This document shows, in pieces, positions 10,688 through 19,271 of a stretch of DNA of 64,000 bases. The stretch is taken from the NCBI GenBank assembly GCA_902576335.1, contig CACGVC010000001.1:86495-150494 (forward strand), read 5' to 3'. Both the position numbers and the translations under genes were made by a program. Position 1 is the stretch's first letter; the number at the start of each line of letters is the position of its first letter. The notes under the pieces were generated by a model, which was given only the letters and a program-made list of their open reading frames with translations, was not told where the DNA came from and made no database searches. This DNA is from an uncultured Pelagibacteraceae bacterium. GTDB lineage: Bacteria; Pseudomonadota; Alphaproteobacteria; Pelagibacterales; Pelagibacteraceae.

Positions 10688-11754
10688 GAATAGAAGGAAA
10701 AGAATATCGTACTATTTGGTTTGAAAATAATGTCGTAAAAATTATTGATCAAACAAAACTTCCACACCAATTTATTATAAAAGACCTTAAAACAGTTAAG
10801 GACTCAATAAATGCGATTAAGGTGATGGAAGTAAGAGGCGCACCTTTAATAGGTGCTACAGCAGCTTATGGAATGGTTTTAGCTATAATTGAAACTAATG
10901 ACCAGTCATTTTTAAAGAAATCTGCAGAAGATTTAATTAGTTCAAGACCAACAGCAATAAATTTAAAGTGGGCTGTTGATAGAATGATGAATAAATTATC
11001 AGGAGTTAATAGCGATAAAATCTTAGAAATAGCCTTGAATGAAGCAAAAGATATATGTGAAGAGGATGTAAAATTTTGTGAAAATATAGGATTAAATGGA
11101 CTAAAAATAATAGAGGAAATTTATAATAAAAAAAAAGATACAGTTAATATATTAACTCATTGTAATGCAGGTTGGCTTGCAACAATAAATTGGGGGACCG
11201 CAACTTCTCCAATCTATCACGCACACAAAAAAGGAATTCCTGTTCATGTATGGGCAGATGAAACCAGACCAAGAAATCAAGGGGCAAATCTTACATCTTA
11301 TGAATTAAATGAAGAAGGAATTGAAAATACTATCATTGCAGATAATACAGGTGGCATATTAATGCAAAGAGGTGAAGTTGATATGTGCATTGTTGGAACA
11401 GACAGAACTCTAGCCAATGGAGATGTTTGTAATAAAGTCGGAACTTATCTTAAAGCTTTAGCAGCTCATGACAATAAGATTCCTTTTTATGTTGCATTAC
11501 CAAGTTCAACAATTGACTGGAATATAAAAGACCACAAAGATATCCCGATAGAAGAGAGAAATTCGGATGAATTATCTCATATTGAAGGTTTAGATGAAAA
11601 AGGAGATATAAAAAAAATACAAATTTATCCAACAAAAAGTAAAGCTATGAATTTAGCTTTTGATGTAACCCCAGCAAAATATGTAACAGGCTTAATCACT
11701 GAAAAAGGAGTATGTGAAGCATCTGAAAAAGGACTTAAAGAATTGTTTAAATGA
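10684..11754 (+). CDS. mtnA: S-methyl-5-thioribose-1-phosphate isomerase
   Basis: MEVRGAPLIGATAAYGM, LTHCNAGWLATINWGTA, VWADETRPRNQGANLTSYEL, VGTDRTLANGDVCNKVGTY. Confidence 0.94.
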   Translation: MRIEGKEYRTIWFENNVVKIIDQTKLPHQFIIKDLKTVKDSINAIKVMEVRGAPLIGATAAYGMVLAIIETNDQSFLKKSAEDLISSRPTAINLKWAVDRMMNKLSGVNSDKILEIALNEAKDICEEDVKFCENIGLNGLKIIEEIYNKKKDTVNILTHCNAGWLATINWGTATSPIYHAHKKGIPVHVWADETRPRNQGANLTSYELNEEGIENTIIADNTGGILMQRGEVDMCIVGTDRTLANGDVCNKVGTYLKALAAHDNKIPFYVALPSSTIDWNIKDHKDIPIEERNSDELSHIEGLDEKGDIKKIQIYPTKSKAMNLAFDVTPAKYVTGLITEKGVCEASEKGLKELFK

Positions 11755-12407
11755 AAAATTTAGATCAAAGAAATCAGGTTATTGAATATTCGTTAAAATT
11801 AAATTCTACAAATCTTTCACCTCTTAGATCAGGTAATATATCATTGAGAGGAATAGAGAATGATAAAGATGGATATTTAATTACTCCATCAGGAAAAAAA
11901 TATGAAACACTTAAAGCTGAAGATATTGTTTTTATGGGTTTAAATGAAGAAGAAGAAAAAAACAATTCAACTAACAAACCATCATCTGAATGGAGATTTC
12001 ATAGAGATATTTATAAAAATAAAAAAGAGGCACAGGCAATTGTTCATGCTCATTCTCCACACGCAACAGCTGTATCTTCACATGGAAAACCTATTCCACC
12101 ATTTCATTATATGATCGCTCTAGCTGGCGGAGATAACATTAAATGTGCTGAATACGCTACTTTTGGAACAGAGGAATTATCCAAAAATGTTATCAAAGCT
12201 TTAGAAAATAGATATGCCTGTTTAATGTCTAATCACGGCCAGGTTGCTTTTGGAAAAAATTTAGAGGATGCATTTGAACTTGCACAAGAGATAGAAAATA
12301 TTTGTCATCAATACACTATTGCTTTAAAACTAGGACAACCTAAGATACTTTCATTTGAAGAAATGAAAAAAGTTTTAGATAAGGCTAAAAACTATAAAAA
12401 AGGGTAA
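11751..12407 (+). CDS. Class II aldolase/adducin family protein (MtnB-like or methylthioribulose-1-P aldolase-like)
   Basis: GNISLR, KPSSEWRFHRDIYKNKKEAQAIVHAHSPHATAVS, NHGQVAFGKNLEDAFELAQEIE; overlaps mtnA by ATGA. Confidence 0.85.
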   Translation: MKNLDQRNQVIEYSLKLNSTNLSPLRSGNISLRGIENDKDGYLITPSGKKYETLKAEDIVFMGLNEEEEKNNSTNKPSSEWRFHRDIYKNKKEAQAIVHAHSPHATAVSSHGKPIPPFHYMIALAGGDNIKCAEYATFGTEELSKNVIKALENRYACLMSNHGQVAFGKNLEDAFELAQEIENICHQYTIALKLGQPKILSFEEMKKVLDKAKNYKKG

Positions 12408-12408
12408 G

Positions 12409-13449
12409 ATGATTAAAGTTGGGGAGCATATTACTTTAGATATTATAGGTACTACAAAAGAGTACGATCCTTCAGTTTATGAGAAAGTTATACATAAAAT
12501 AGCTAAAGCAGCCAATGTAACTATTTTGAATATTTCAAAATATAAATTTGAACCTCAGGGTTTTACTATTTTAGCTTTATTGGCTGAAAGTCATATTAGT
12601 TTTCATACATTTCCAGAAAATGGAATAATTAGTTTTGATTTTTTCACCTGTGGGAAAATAAGTCCATCAGTAGCAATTGATATTGTCAAAAAAGAATTTG
12701 AACATAAACGTATTGTTAAAAAAGAATTTAATAGAGATACTAGATCTCTTTACCACGATATTTATAGTTCATCAGGATTACAAAAATCATATGTTGTAAA
12801 TGAAGTTTTAGAAGACTTTAAATCAAAAGTTGGTCAACACATTGAAATTTTAGAATTAGAGCAATTTGGAAAATCTTTATTTATTGATGGTGAAATACAA
12901 GTGGCGGCATCAGATGAACATTTCTATAGTTCAACTTTTGTTGGAGCAGGTCTGAAGTTGAATAAAAAAAATGAAAGAGCAGCAATAATTGGTGGTGGTG
13001 ATGGTGGTGTTGCAAGAGAATGTATTTCAAAAAAATTTAACTTTATAGATTGGTATGAATTAGATCCAGAAGTTGTAGAAGTTTGTAATAAACATCTTGG
13101 TGATATTGGAAAAAAAACTACAGAAAAAAATTCTGTAAAATGTGTTTGGGGAGATGCCTTTGAAAGTATAAAGACAGTGAACGAAGATACATATGATCAT
13201 ATTTTTGTTGATTTAAATGATGACCAGTTTTGCATAGATCTAGCCGCTAAAAATATGGACTCTTTAGTAAGAATACTCAAGCCTAAAGGTGTTATTAGTG
13301 CACAAGTTGGAAGTCAGGATAAAAAACCTCTGCAAGTTGAAAATTGGCTGAATGTATTCAACCATCATTTTGGAAATACTAATTTATCTAGAGTTTACAT
13401 ACCTAGTTTTGATTGTTCTTGGAATTTTTCTTCATCAATAAATCATTAA
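12409..13449 (+). CDS. Bifunctional S-adenosylmethionine decarboxylase (SpeD) - spermidine synthase (SpeE) fusion
   Basis: N-terminal LLAESHISFHTFPENG pyruvoyl-site motif; C-terminal IIGGGDGGVARECIS and YDHIFVDLND aminopropyltransferase motifs. Confidence 0.88.
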   Translation: MIKVGEHITLDIIGTTKEYDPSVYEKVIHKIAKAANVTILNISKYKFEPQGFTILALLAESHISFHTFPENGIISFDFFTCGKISPSVAIDIVKKEFEHKRIVKKEFNRDTRSLYHDIYSSSGLQKSYVVNEVLEDFKSKVGQHIEILELEQFGKSLFIDGEIQVAASDEHFYSSTFVGAGLKLNKKNERAAIIGGGDGGVARECISKKFNFIDWYELDPEVVEVCNKHLGDIGKKTTEKNSVKCVWGDAFESIKTVNEDTYDHIFVDLNDDQFCIDLAAKNMDSLVRILKPKGVISAQVGSQDKKPLQVENWLNVFNHHFGNTNLSRVYIPSFDCSWNFSSSINH

Positions 13450-13508
13450 TTTTTCTTTTTAATATCCATAATCTGTGAAATAATATTTTTTTACTAAAGG
13501 AGATAATA

Positions 13509-14336
13509 ATGAATATATTTAAAAAAACTATTTTTTCAGTTTTACTTTCTTTATTGGTAATAGGAAATGTTAATGCTGATAAAATAAGGATTGGAACAGA
13601 GGGTGCCTATCCTCCATGGAACTCAAAAAATGAAGCAGGTAAGTTAATAGGTTTCGAAGTTGAATTAGCTTACACGCTATGTAGATACATCGGACAACAG
13701 TGTGTGATAGTTGAGCAAGATTGGGATGGAATGATTCCAGCTTTAATCATGAGAAAGTTTGATGCAATAATGGCAGGTATGTCAATTACTGCAGAAAGAC
13801 AAAAAGCTATTAGCTTTTCTCAAGGATATGCAGATGAAGTTGCATCTTTAGCAGTCATGAAAGGATCTAACCTAGAAGGTCTAGATACATCTGCTGGGAT
13901 AAATCTTACTAAACCAAATGCTGCAGCTAAAAAAGATCTTAAAACACTTACTGCTGCATTAGCAGGTAAAACTGTTTGTGTACAAACTGCTACAATTCAC
14001 CAAAACTTTTTAGACTCTGGTGATGTAGGAAAAGTAAATGTGAGAACTTATAAGACACAAGATGAAGTTAACTTAGACTTAGCATCTGGAAGATGTGATG
14101 CTGCATTAGCTGCAGCAGTAGCATTTAGTGACTATGTAGAAAAATCTGGTAAGCCAGTTGTTTTAACTGGACCAACTTTTTCAGGCGGTGCTTTTGGAAA
14201 TGGTGTTGGGGTAGGTATTAGAAAAGATGATACTGAACTTTTAAAAAAGTTTAATGCTGCAATTAATAAAGCAAGAAAGAACGGAGATATTAGTAGAATA
14301 GCCACTAAATGGTTCGGTTTTGACGCTTCTATGTAA
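13509..14336 (+). CDS. ABC transporter substrate-binding protein, polar amino acid type
   Basis: Signal peptide; IRIGTEGAYPPWNSKNEAGKLIGFEVELAYTLC, DWDGMIPALIMRKFDAIMAGMSITAERQKAI. Confidence 0.92.
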   Translation: MNIFKKTIFSVLLSLLVIGNVNADKIRIGTEGAYPPWNSKNEAGKLIGFEVELAYTLCRYIGQQCVIVEQDWDGMIPALIMRKFDAIMAGMSITAERQKAISFSQGYADEVASLAVMKGSNLEGLDTSAGINLTKPNAAAKKDLKTLTAALAGKTVCVQTATIHQNFLDSGDVGKVNVRTYKTQDEVNLDLASGRCDAALAAAVAFSDYVEKSGKPVVLTGPTFSGGAFGNGVGVGIRKDDTELLKKFNAAINKARKNGDISRIATKWFGFDASM

Positions 14337-14349
14337 TTAAATTTTAGGT

Positions 14350-14376
14350 TTGGCGACTATCATGTATAGTCGCCAA
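14350..14376 (+). other. Strong intergenic stem-loop between ABC SBP and permease genes
   Basis: Perfect 11-bp inverted repeat TTGGCGACTAT-catgt-ATAGTCGCCAA; no U-tract. Confidence 0.75.
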
Positions 14377-14381
14377 TCTAT

Positions 14382-15074
14382 ATGGAACTTCTAGCTTTTG
14401 GAGATACTGGTTGGGGCGATGAGTTATTTCGTGCAACTGTAATGACCATAGCTGTTTCAATAACAGCAATGTTAATCGGTTTTAGTTTCGCTGCAATTTT
14501 CACTCCTTTAAAATTATCAAAATTTAAGTCTCTAAATTTAATTGCTAATATTTATACAACAGTTATTAGAGGTGTCCCTGAATTATTAGTTATTTATCTT
14601 TTCTTTTTTGGTGGAAGCGGAGCGATAATGTTTGTTGCTTCAATGTTTGGATACAATGAATACATTGAGATTAATGCGTTTGTTACAGGCTCATTTGCTA
14701 TTGGTATAATATCTGGTGCTTATTCGACTGAAATTTTTAGAGGGGCAATTCAATCGATTGATAAAGGTCAATTTGAGGCTGCAAAAGTTTTGGGATTTAG
14801 TAAATTTAAACAGTTTTATAAAATTATTATTCCTCAAATGTTAAGACTCGCCATACCAAATTTAAGTAATGTTTGGCAAATTACACTAAAAGATACATCT
14901 TTAATCTCTGTAACAGGTTTAGTTGAAATAATGAGACAATCTTACATTGCTGCTGGCTCTACAAGAGATCCATTATTCTTTTATTCATTCGCTGCCGTTT
15001 TATATTTATTGCTTACTTTTATAAGTATGAAGTTAATTAATAAATTAGAAGTTAAGTACAGTAGAGGGTATTGA
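14382..15074 (+). CDS. Amino acid ABC transporter permease (HisQ-like)
   Basis: RGVPELLVIYLFFFGGS; EIFRGAIQSIDKGQFEAAKVLGFSKFKQFYKIIIPQMLR. Confidence 0.9.
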   Translation: MELLAFGDTGWGDELFRATVMTIAVSITAMLIGFSFAAIFTPLKLSKFKSLNLIANIYTTVIRGVPELLVIYLFFFGGSGAIMFVASMFGYNEYIEINAFVTGSFAIGIISGAYSTEIFRGAIQSIDKGQFEAAKVLGFSKFKQFYKIIIPQMLRLAIPNLSNVWQITLKDTSLISVTGLVEIMRQSYIAAGSTRDPLFFYSFAAVLYLLLTFISMKLINKLEVKYSRGY

Positions 15075-15745
15075 TGGATTTTGAATTAATGATCAATAGT
15101 TTTCCGAAGCTACTAAATGCTGCAGTAGTAACTTTGAAACTTTTGTCAGTTTCTTTAATCGTTGGGTTATTTATTGGATTATTATTTGCAATTTTAAGAT
15201 TAAATAAAAATATTTTTATCAATAAATTCGCATATGGATATTCATATGTATTTAGAGGAACTCCATTATTGGTTCAAATATTTATTATATATTTCGGCTT
15301 AGGTCAGATAGAGTCTTTAAGATCTTCTTTTTTGTGGGTAATACTCAAAGAACCTTACTGGTGTGCAATTATTGCTTTTGCGTTAAATACTGGCGCTTAT
15401 ACTTCTGAAATTTTAAGGTCTGCTTTTCAAACAATTAAGCCAGGCATAATTGAAGCTGGAAAAAGTTTAGGTATATCTAATAAAATTATATTCTATAAAG
15501 TTCAAATTCCTATAGCTATTAGACAATCTCTTCCCGCATATGGGAATGAAATAATACTAATGCTTAAAGGTACCTCGTTAGCAAGCACAGTTACATTGAT
15601 GGATTTAACGGGCGTAGCAAAATATATAATTTCTACTACCTTTAAACCAATTGAGGTCTTTATAGTTGCAGGCGGAATTTACTTATTTATGACTTTTATA
15701 ATTCATAATTTAATAAAGTTTTTGGAAAAAAAATATAGCTACTAA
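15071..15745 (+). CDS. Amino acid ABC transporter permease (HisM-like)
   Basis: [57 protein letters not shown]. Confidence 0.9.
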   Translation: MMDFELMINSFPKLLNAAVVTLKLLSVSLIVGLFIGLLFAILRLNKNIFINKFAYGYSYVFRGTPLLVQIFIIYFGLGQIESLRSSFLWVILKEPYWCAIIAFALNTGAYTSEILRSAFQTIKPGIIEAGKSLGISNKIIFYKVQIPIAIRQSLPAYGNEIILMLKGTSLASTVTLMDLTGVAKYIISTTFKPIEVFIVAGGIYLFMTFIIHNLIKFLEKKYSY

Positions 15746-16131
15746 TATTTTGTATATTCTTTAATTTCTTTGATTTTTGAGCCAGTATGATTATTAATTT
15801 CTAATTTAATTTTTGCACGATCATCATTTAAGAAGTGAACATTTCTTGAAAGTTTAATAAATTTTTCTCCAAAATCCTTTTCTTTTTCACATAATCTTTT
15901 TTCATCTTCAATTAACCAAAGTTTTGAATTTATTTCTTTTAGTGATTGATAAAGTTTCTCAAGTTTTTCATCAGACTTTACATTTTTTTCTAATTGATCT
16001 TTTAAAACAGAATGTTCGTTGTTTATAAATTTTAGCTTTTCAGTGTCTTTGATTTTTTCTTGCTTAATCTCTAAAATTGAAACTTTGTCTAAAAGTTCTC
16101 CAATTGAAACCTCGACTATAATTTTATTCAT
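15742..16131 (-). CDS. Small conserved hypothetical coiled protein (DUF6165-like)
   Basis: VEVSIGELLDKVSILEIKQEKIKD followed by helical region; family assignment from memory. Confidence 0.55.
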   Translation of the reverse strand: MNKIIVEVSIGELLDKVSILEIKQEKIKDTEKLKFINNEHSVLKDQLEKNVKSDEKLEKLYQSLKEINSKLWLIEDEKRLCEKEKDFGEKFIKLSRNVHFLNDDRAKIKLEINNHTGSKIKEIKEYTKY

Positions 16132-16163
16132 AAAATTTAATACTGTGCTATCTTGTTATAAAT

Positions 16164-17102
16164 ATGTCTAATATTTTAATTATTAAACACGGATCATTAG
16201 GAGATATAGCTCAAGCTAGCGGTGCTATTCAAGACATATCTGAAAATCATAAAAATGACCAAATATATCTTCTGACAACAAAACCCTATTTTGAATTATT
16301 TAAGAAAAACCCTTTTGTAAACGGGGTGATCTTAGACAAGAGATTACCAAAATATAATTTAATTTATTTATATTTTCTAATGAGAGAGCTTAAGAAGTAT
16401 AATTTTTCAAGGGTGTTTGATCTTCAAAATTCATCAAGAACTTCTTTTTATAAGAGTATACTTTTTCCAAAAGCTAATAAAGATACTTGGTCCAGTACTA
16501 AAACAACTTTACCAGCAGAAACAAATAAGGAAAATTTTGATAAGTATTCAGTATTAGATAGGTTTGATTATCAATTAAAAGAGTCTGGATTGAATACTAT
16601 TAATACACTTGAACCTAATTTTAGTTGGGCTTGTTCTGAAATTAATAAAATAAAAAGTAAATATGATTTGCAAAAATATATTTTATTATTTCCTTTTTGT
16701 TCTCCACATCTATCTGTAAAAAAATGGCCTTATTACAATGAATTAATTAAATTGATAAAAGATAAGTTTGGCACAGAGTACAAAGTTGTTACTGCGCCTG
16801 GCCCTGATGAAATTGATGATGCTAGAAAATTTGATGCCGTAAGTGTTCTTGATAATGATAAAGCATTAAATTTATCTCAGTTAACATCCCTCATCAAAGA
16901 GAGCTCTTTTATTATTGCTAACGATACTGGTCCAGCTCATATAGCTGCTCATATTGCAGCAAAAGGTTTAACTTTGTTTGGTGGACATACTACTGCTTAT
17001 AAAGTTAGTATTGAAAGAGAAAATTTTAGAGCAATACAGGTAACAGATTTGAGTAATCTTAGTGCCAATAAAGTTTTTGAGAGAATGTTAAACTTATTAT
17101 AA
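16164..17102 (+). CDS. Glycosyltransferase family 9 (heptosyltransferase-like)
   Basis: ILIIKHGSLGDIAQA; FIIANDTGPAHIAAHIAAKGLTLFG. Confidence 0.85.
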   Translation: MSNILIIKHGSLGDIAQASGAIQDISENHKNDQIYLLTTKPYFELFKKNPFVNGVILDKRLPKYNLIYLYFLMRELKKYNFSRVFDLQNSSRTSFYKSILFPKANKDTWSSTKTTLPAETNKENFDKYSVLDRFDYQLKESGLNTINTLEPNFSWACSEINKIKSKYDLQKYILLFPFCSPHLSVKKWPYYNELIKLIKDKFGTEYKVVTAPGPDEIDDARKFDAVSVLDNDKALNLSQLTSLIKESSFIIANDTGPAHIAAHIAAKGLTLFGGHTTAYKVSIERENFRAIQVTDLSNLSANKVFERMLNLL

Positions 17103-18176
17103 TATTTTTTTATACTCTTCTATTGTGTTAGACCAATCAAATTTAGAGGAATATTCTTTTGCATTTTTACCAAGCTCAGAATATTTTTTGTTCTCTAACA
17201 TTGTATTTAAGGACGAATAAATATCTTCTAGCTCATTTCCATCACAAATTAATCCTGTTGTATCATGCTTGATAGCATCCGAGGCACCTCCATCTTTACC
17301 ACCCAAGGAAGCAACACCATACTGAGCGGCCTCTACGTATGCCATTCCAAATCCTTCAACAGACTTTTTGTGAATAATTGATGGCATTACAAAGATATTT
17401 GATTTTGCTATTAAAGCATTTTTTAAATCATCACTAATTTCTTTGAAAAACATTACTTGTGAACTTAAATTAAGCTCTTTTACTAAATCTTTAATATTTT
17501 TTTCCTCATCACCATAACCTATACAAATATAGACTATATCTGGATAAATTTGTTTTAAGTTTCTTAAAGCCATTAATACTTTTTCATGATTTTTCCTTTT
17601 ATCAAATCTTGAGACAGTAATTAAGCGTGGTGTTTTTATTTTGAGTAAACTTTCAACTTTATCTAAAGATTTTTTATTTAGGACTTTAGGAGGATTTACT
17701 CCAGGATTTATAACAATAATTTTTTCAGGATTTAAGCCAATATTAATAGCTAGGTTCTTAGTATATTCAGAGTTAGCAATTATTTTTTCGACTTTATCAA
17801 ACACTCTTATAATTCTTTTATTTTGGTAGCTATCTTTTGGATGATTAATTTCTTTACCGTGTATCAGACAATATTTTTTTTTATTAGATTTAATTAATTC
17901 TAAGCTTTTCCAATGGTCAGCTATAATTCCTTGAACTTTATTATCTTTGAGAAACTCATTAATTAATTGGGCTTTTCTAATTTTTCTTAAAAATTTAAGA
18001 CCACCGACTCTTTCAATAGAAAAATTTACGTCTTCATCAAATTCTTTGTGATTTTCATAATAATCAGCAAAAACTTTAATCATAAAGTTTTTTGACATCT
18101 CTCGTGCGAGACCCCACATTAAACTTTGCATTCCGCCAATTTCTGGTGGAAAAGATCTTGTAGCGATTAAATACAT
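17097..18176 (-). CDS. Glycosyltransferase family 4
   Basis: RSFPPEIGGMQSLMWGLAREMSKNF, LITVSRFDKRKNHEKVLMAL, VEGFGMAYVEAAQYGVASLGGKDGGASDA. Confidence 0.88.
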   Translation of the reverse strand: MYLIATRSFPPEIGGMQSLMWGLAREMSKNFMIKVFADYYENHKEFDEDVNFSIERVGGLKFLRKIRKAQLINEFLKDNKVQGIIADHWKSLELIKSNKKKYCLIHGKEINHPKDSYQNKRIIRVFDKVEKIIANSEYTKNLAINIGLNPEKIIVINPGVNPPKVLNKKSLDKVESLLKIKTPRLITVSRFDKRKNHEKVLMALRNLKQIYPDIVYICIGYGDEEKNIKDLVKELNLSSQVMFFKEISDDLKNALIAKSNIFVMPSIIHKKSVEGFGMAYVEAAQYGVASLGGKDGGASDAIKHDTTGLICDGNELEDIYSSLNTMLENKKYSELGKNAKEYSSKFDWSNTIEEYKKIL

Positions 18177-18730
18177 TAATTAGTTTTCCACTTAATACCA
18201 CAGCCAGCACTCGGGACTTGACTCTCTGGCCCTTTGCCAGTTTCAGCTATTAGTCTCATAGCTTTCAGGAGGTCACTATCCCCATCTCTTACAGGAATTA
18301 AGTTTTTTAATTCTCTTAGTCTGCCTCTATATTGAAGCTCCAAGTTTTTATTATAGCCAAAAAAGTCAGGCGTGCACACCGCATCATAAGTTTTAGCGAC
18401 TTCTTGTGAGTCATCACTTAAATAAGGAAAGCTAAATTGATTTTTTTTGGCAAATTCGATCATATTATCAAAAGAATCCTCCGGATAATTTTCTGCATCA
18501 TTTGCACATATAGCTACTGAATTAATACCTATATCTTTTAAGTTATTACAATCATCAACGATATCTTTAGTCACTGCTTTCACGTATGGGCAGTGGTTGC
18601 AAATGAACATTATTAAAGTTCCGTTTTCTCCTTTAATGTCATTTAGAGTAATAATTTTATTTTCTGTAGATTTTAACCTAAAGTCGTAAGCCTTTTGGCC
18701 GAAATCACATATTGGAGTTTGTATTGGCAT
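18176..18730 (-). CDS. Thioredoxin-fold AhpC/TSA-type redoxin
   Basis: LIMFICNHCPYVKAVTKDIV, YDAVCTPDFFGYNKNLELQYRGR. Confidence 0.85.
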   Translation of the reverse strand: MPIQTPICDFGQKAYDFRLKSTENKIITLNDIKGENGTLIMFICNHCPYVKAVTKDIVDDCNNLKDIGINSVAICANDAENYPEDSFDNMIEFAKKNQFSFPYLSDDSQEVAKTYDAVCTPDFFGYNKNLELQYRGRLRELKNLIPVRDGDSDLLKAMRLIAETGKGPESQVPSAGCGIKWKTN

Positions 18731-18750
18731 AATGTAATAATATATAAATT

Positions 18751-19263
18751 ATGTTTTACGATTTAAAAGATAAAAAACCAAAAAACTCTGGCGAAAATTG
18801 GGTAGCTCCAAATGCTGTAGTCATCGGTGATGTTACTTTAGAAAAAAATACTAGTGTCTGGTTTAATGCAACCTTAAGAGGCGATATTGAAAATATTCAT
18901 ATAGGTGAGGGATCAAACGTTCAAGATGGATGTGTTCTGCATACAGACCCAGGCTGTCCTTTAAAAGTTGGAAAAGATGTAACTGTTGGTCATTTAGTTA
19001 TGCTTCATGGATGTACAGTAGGAGATAATAGTTTGATAGGCATCGGTGCGGTGATTCTAAATAATGCTAAGATCGGTAAAAATTGTATTATAGGTGCAAA
19101 AGCTTTGATCACAGAAAACAAAGTAATTCCTGATAATTCATTAGTCGTTGGTTCACCAGGTAAGGTTGTAAGAGAAGTGACAGAAGAAGAAAAAAAAGCA
19201 GTATTTGAAAATACAAAGCACTATCAAGACAATTGGAAAAAATATTCTCGATCAATTTTCTAA
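18751..19263 (+). CDS. Gamma-class carbonic anhydrase family protein
   Basis: Left-handed beta-helix repeats; [51 protein letters not shown]. Confidence 0.9.
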   Translation: MFYDLKDKKPKNSGENWVAPNAVVIGDVTLEKNTSVWFNATLRGDIENIHIGEGSNVQDGCVLHTDPGCPLKVGKDVTVGHLVMLHGCTVGDNSLIGIGAVILNNAKIGKNCIIGAKALITENKVIPDNSLVVGSPGKVVREVTEEEKKAVFENTKHYQDNWKKYSRSIF

Positions 19264-19271
19264 TTATTTAC

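Noticed and set aside
11450-11635. Minus-strand 61-aa ORF inside mtnA
   Set aside because: Antisense to conserved coding sequence.
14350-14376. Hairpin after ABC SBP as an intrinsic terminator
   Set aside because: No U-tract follows; better described as a stabilising or attenuating stem-loop.
19233-19271. Upstream ATG for the TPR/barrel ORF
   Set aside because: Would overlap the carbonic anhydrase gene and spoil the signal peptide; ATG at 19272 preferred.
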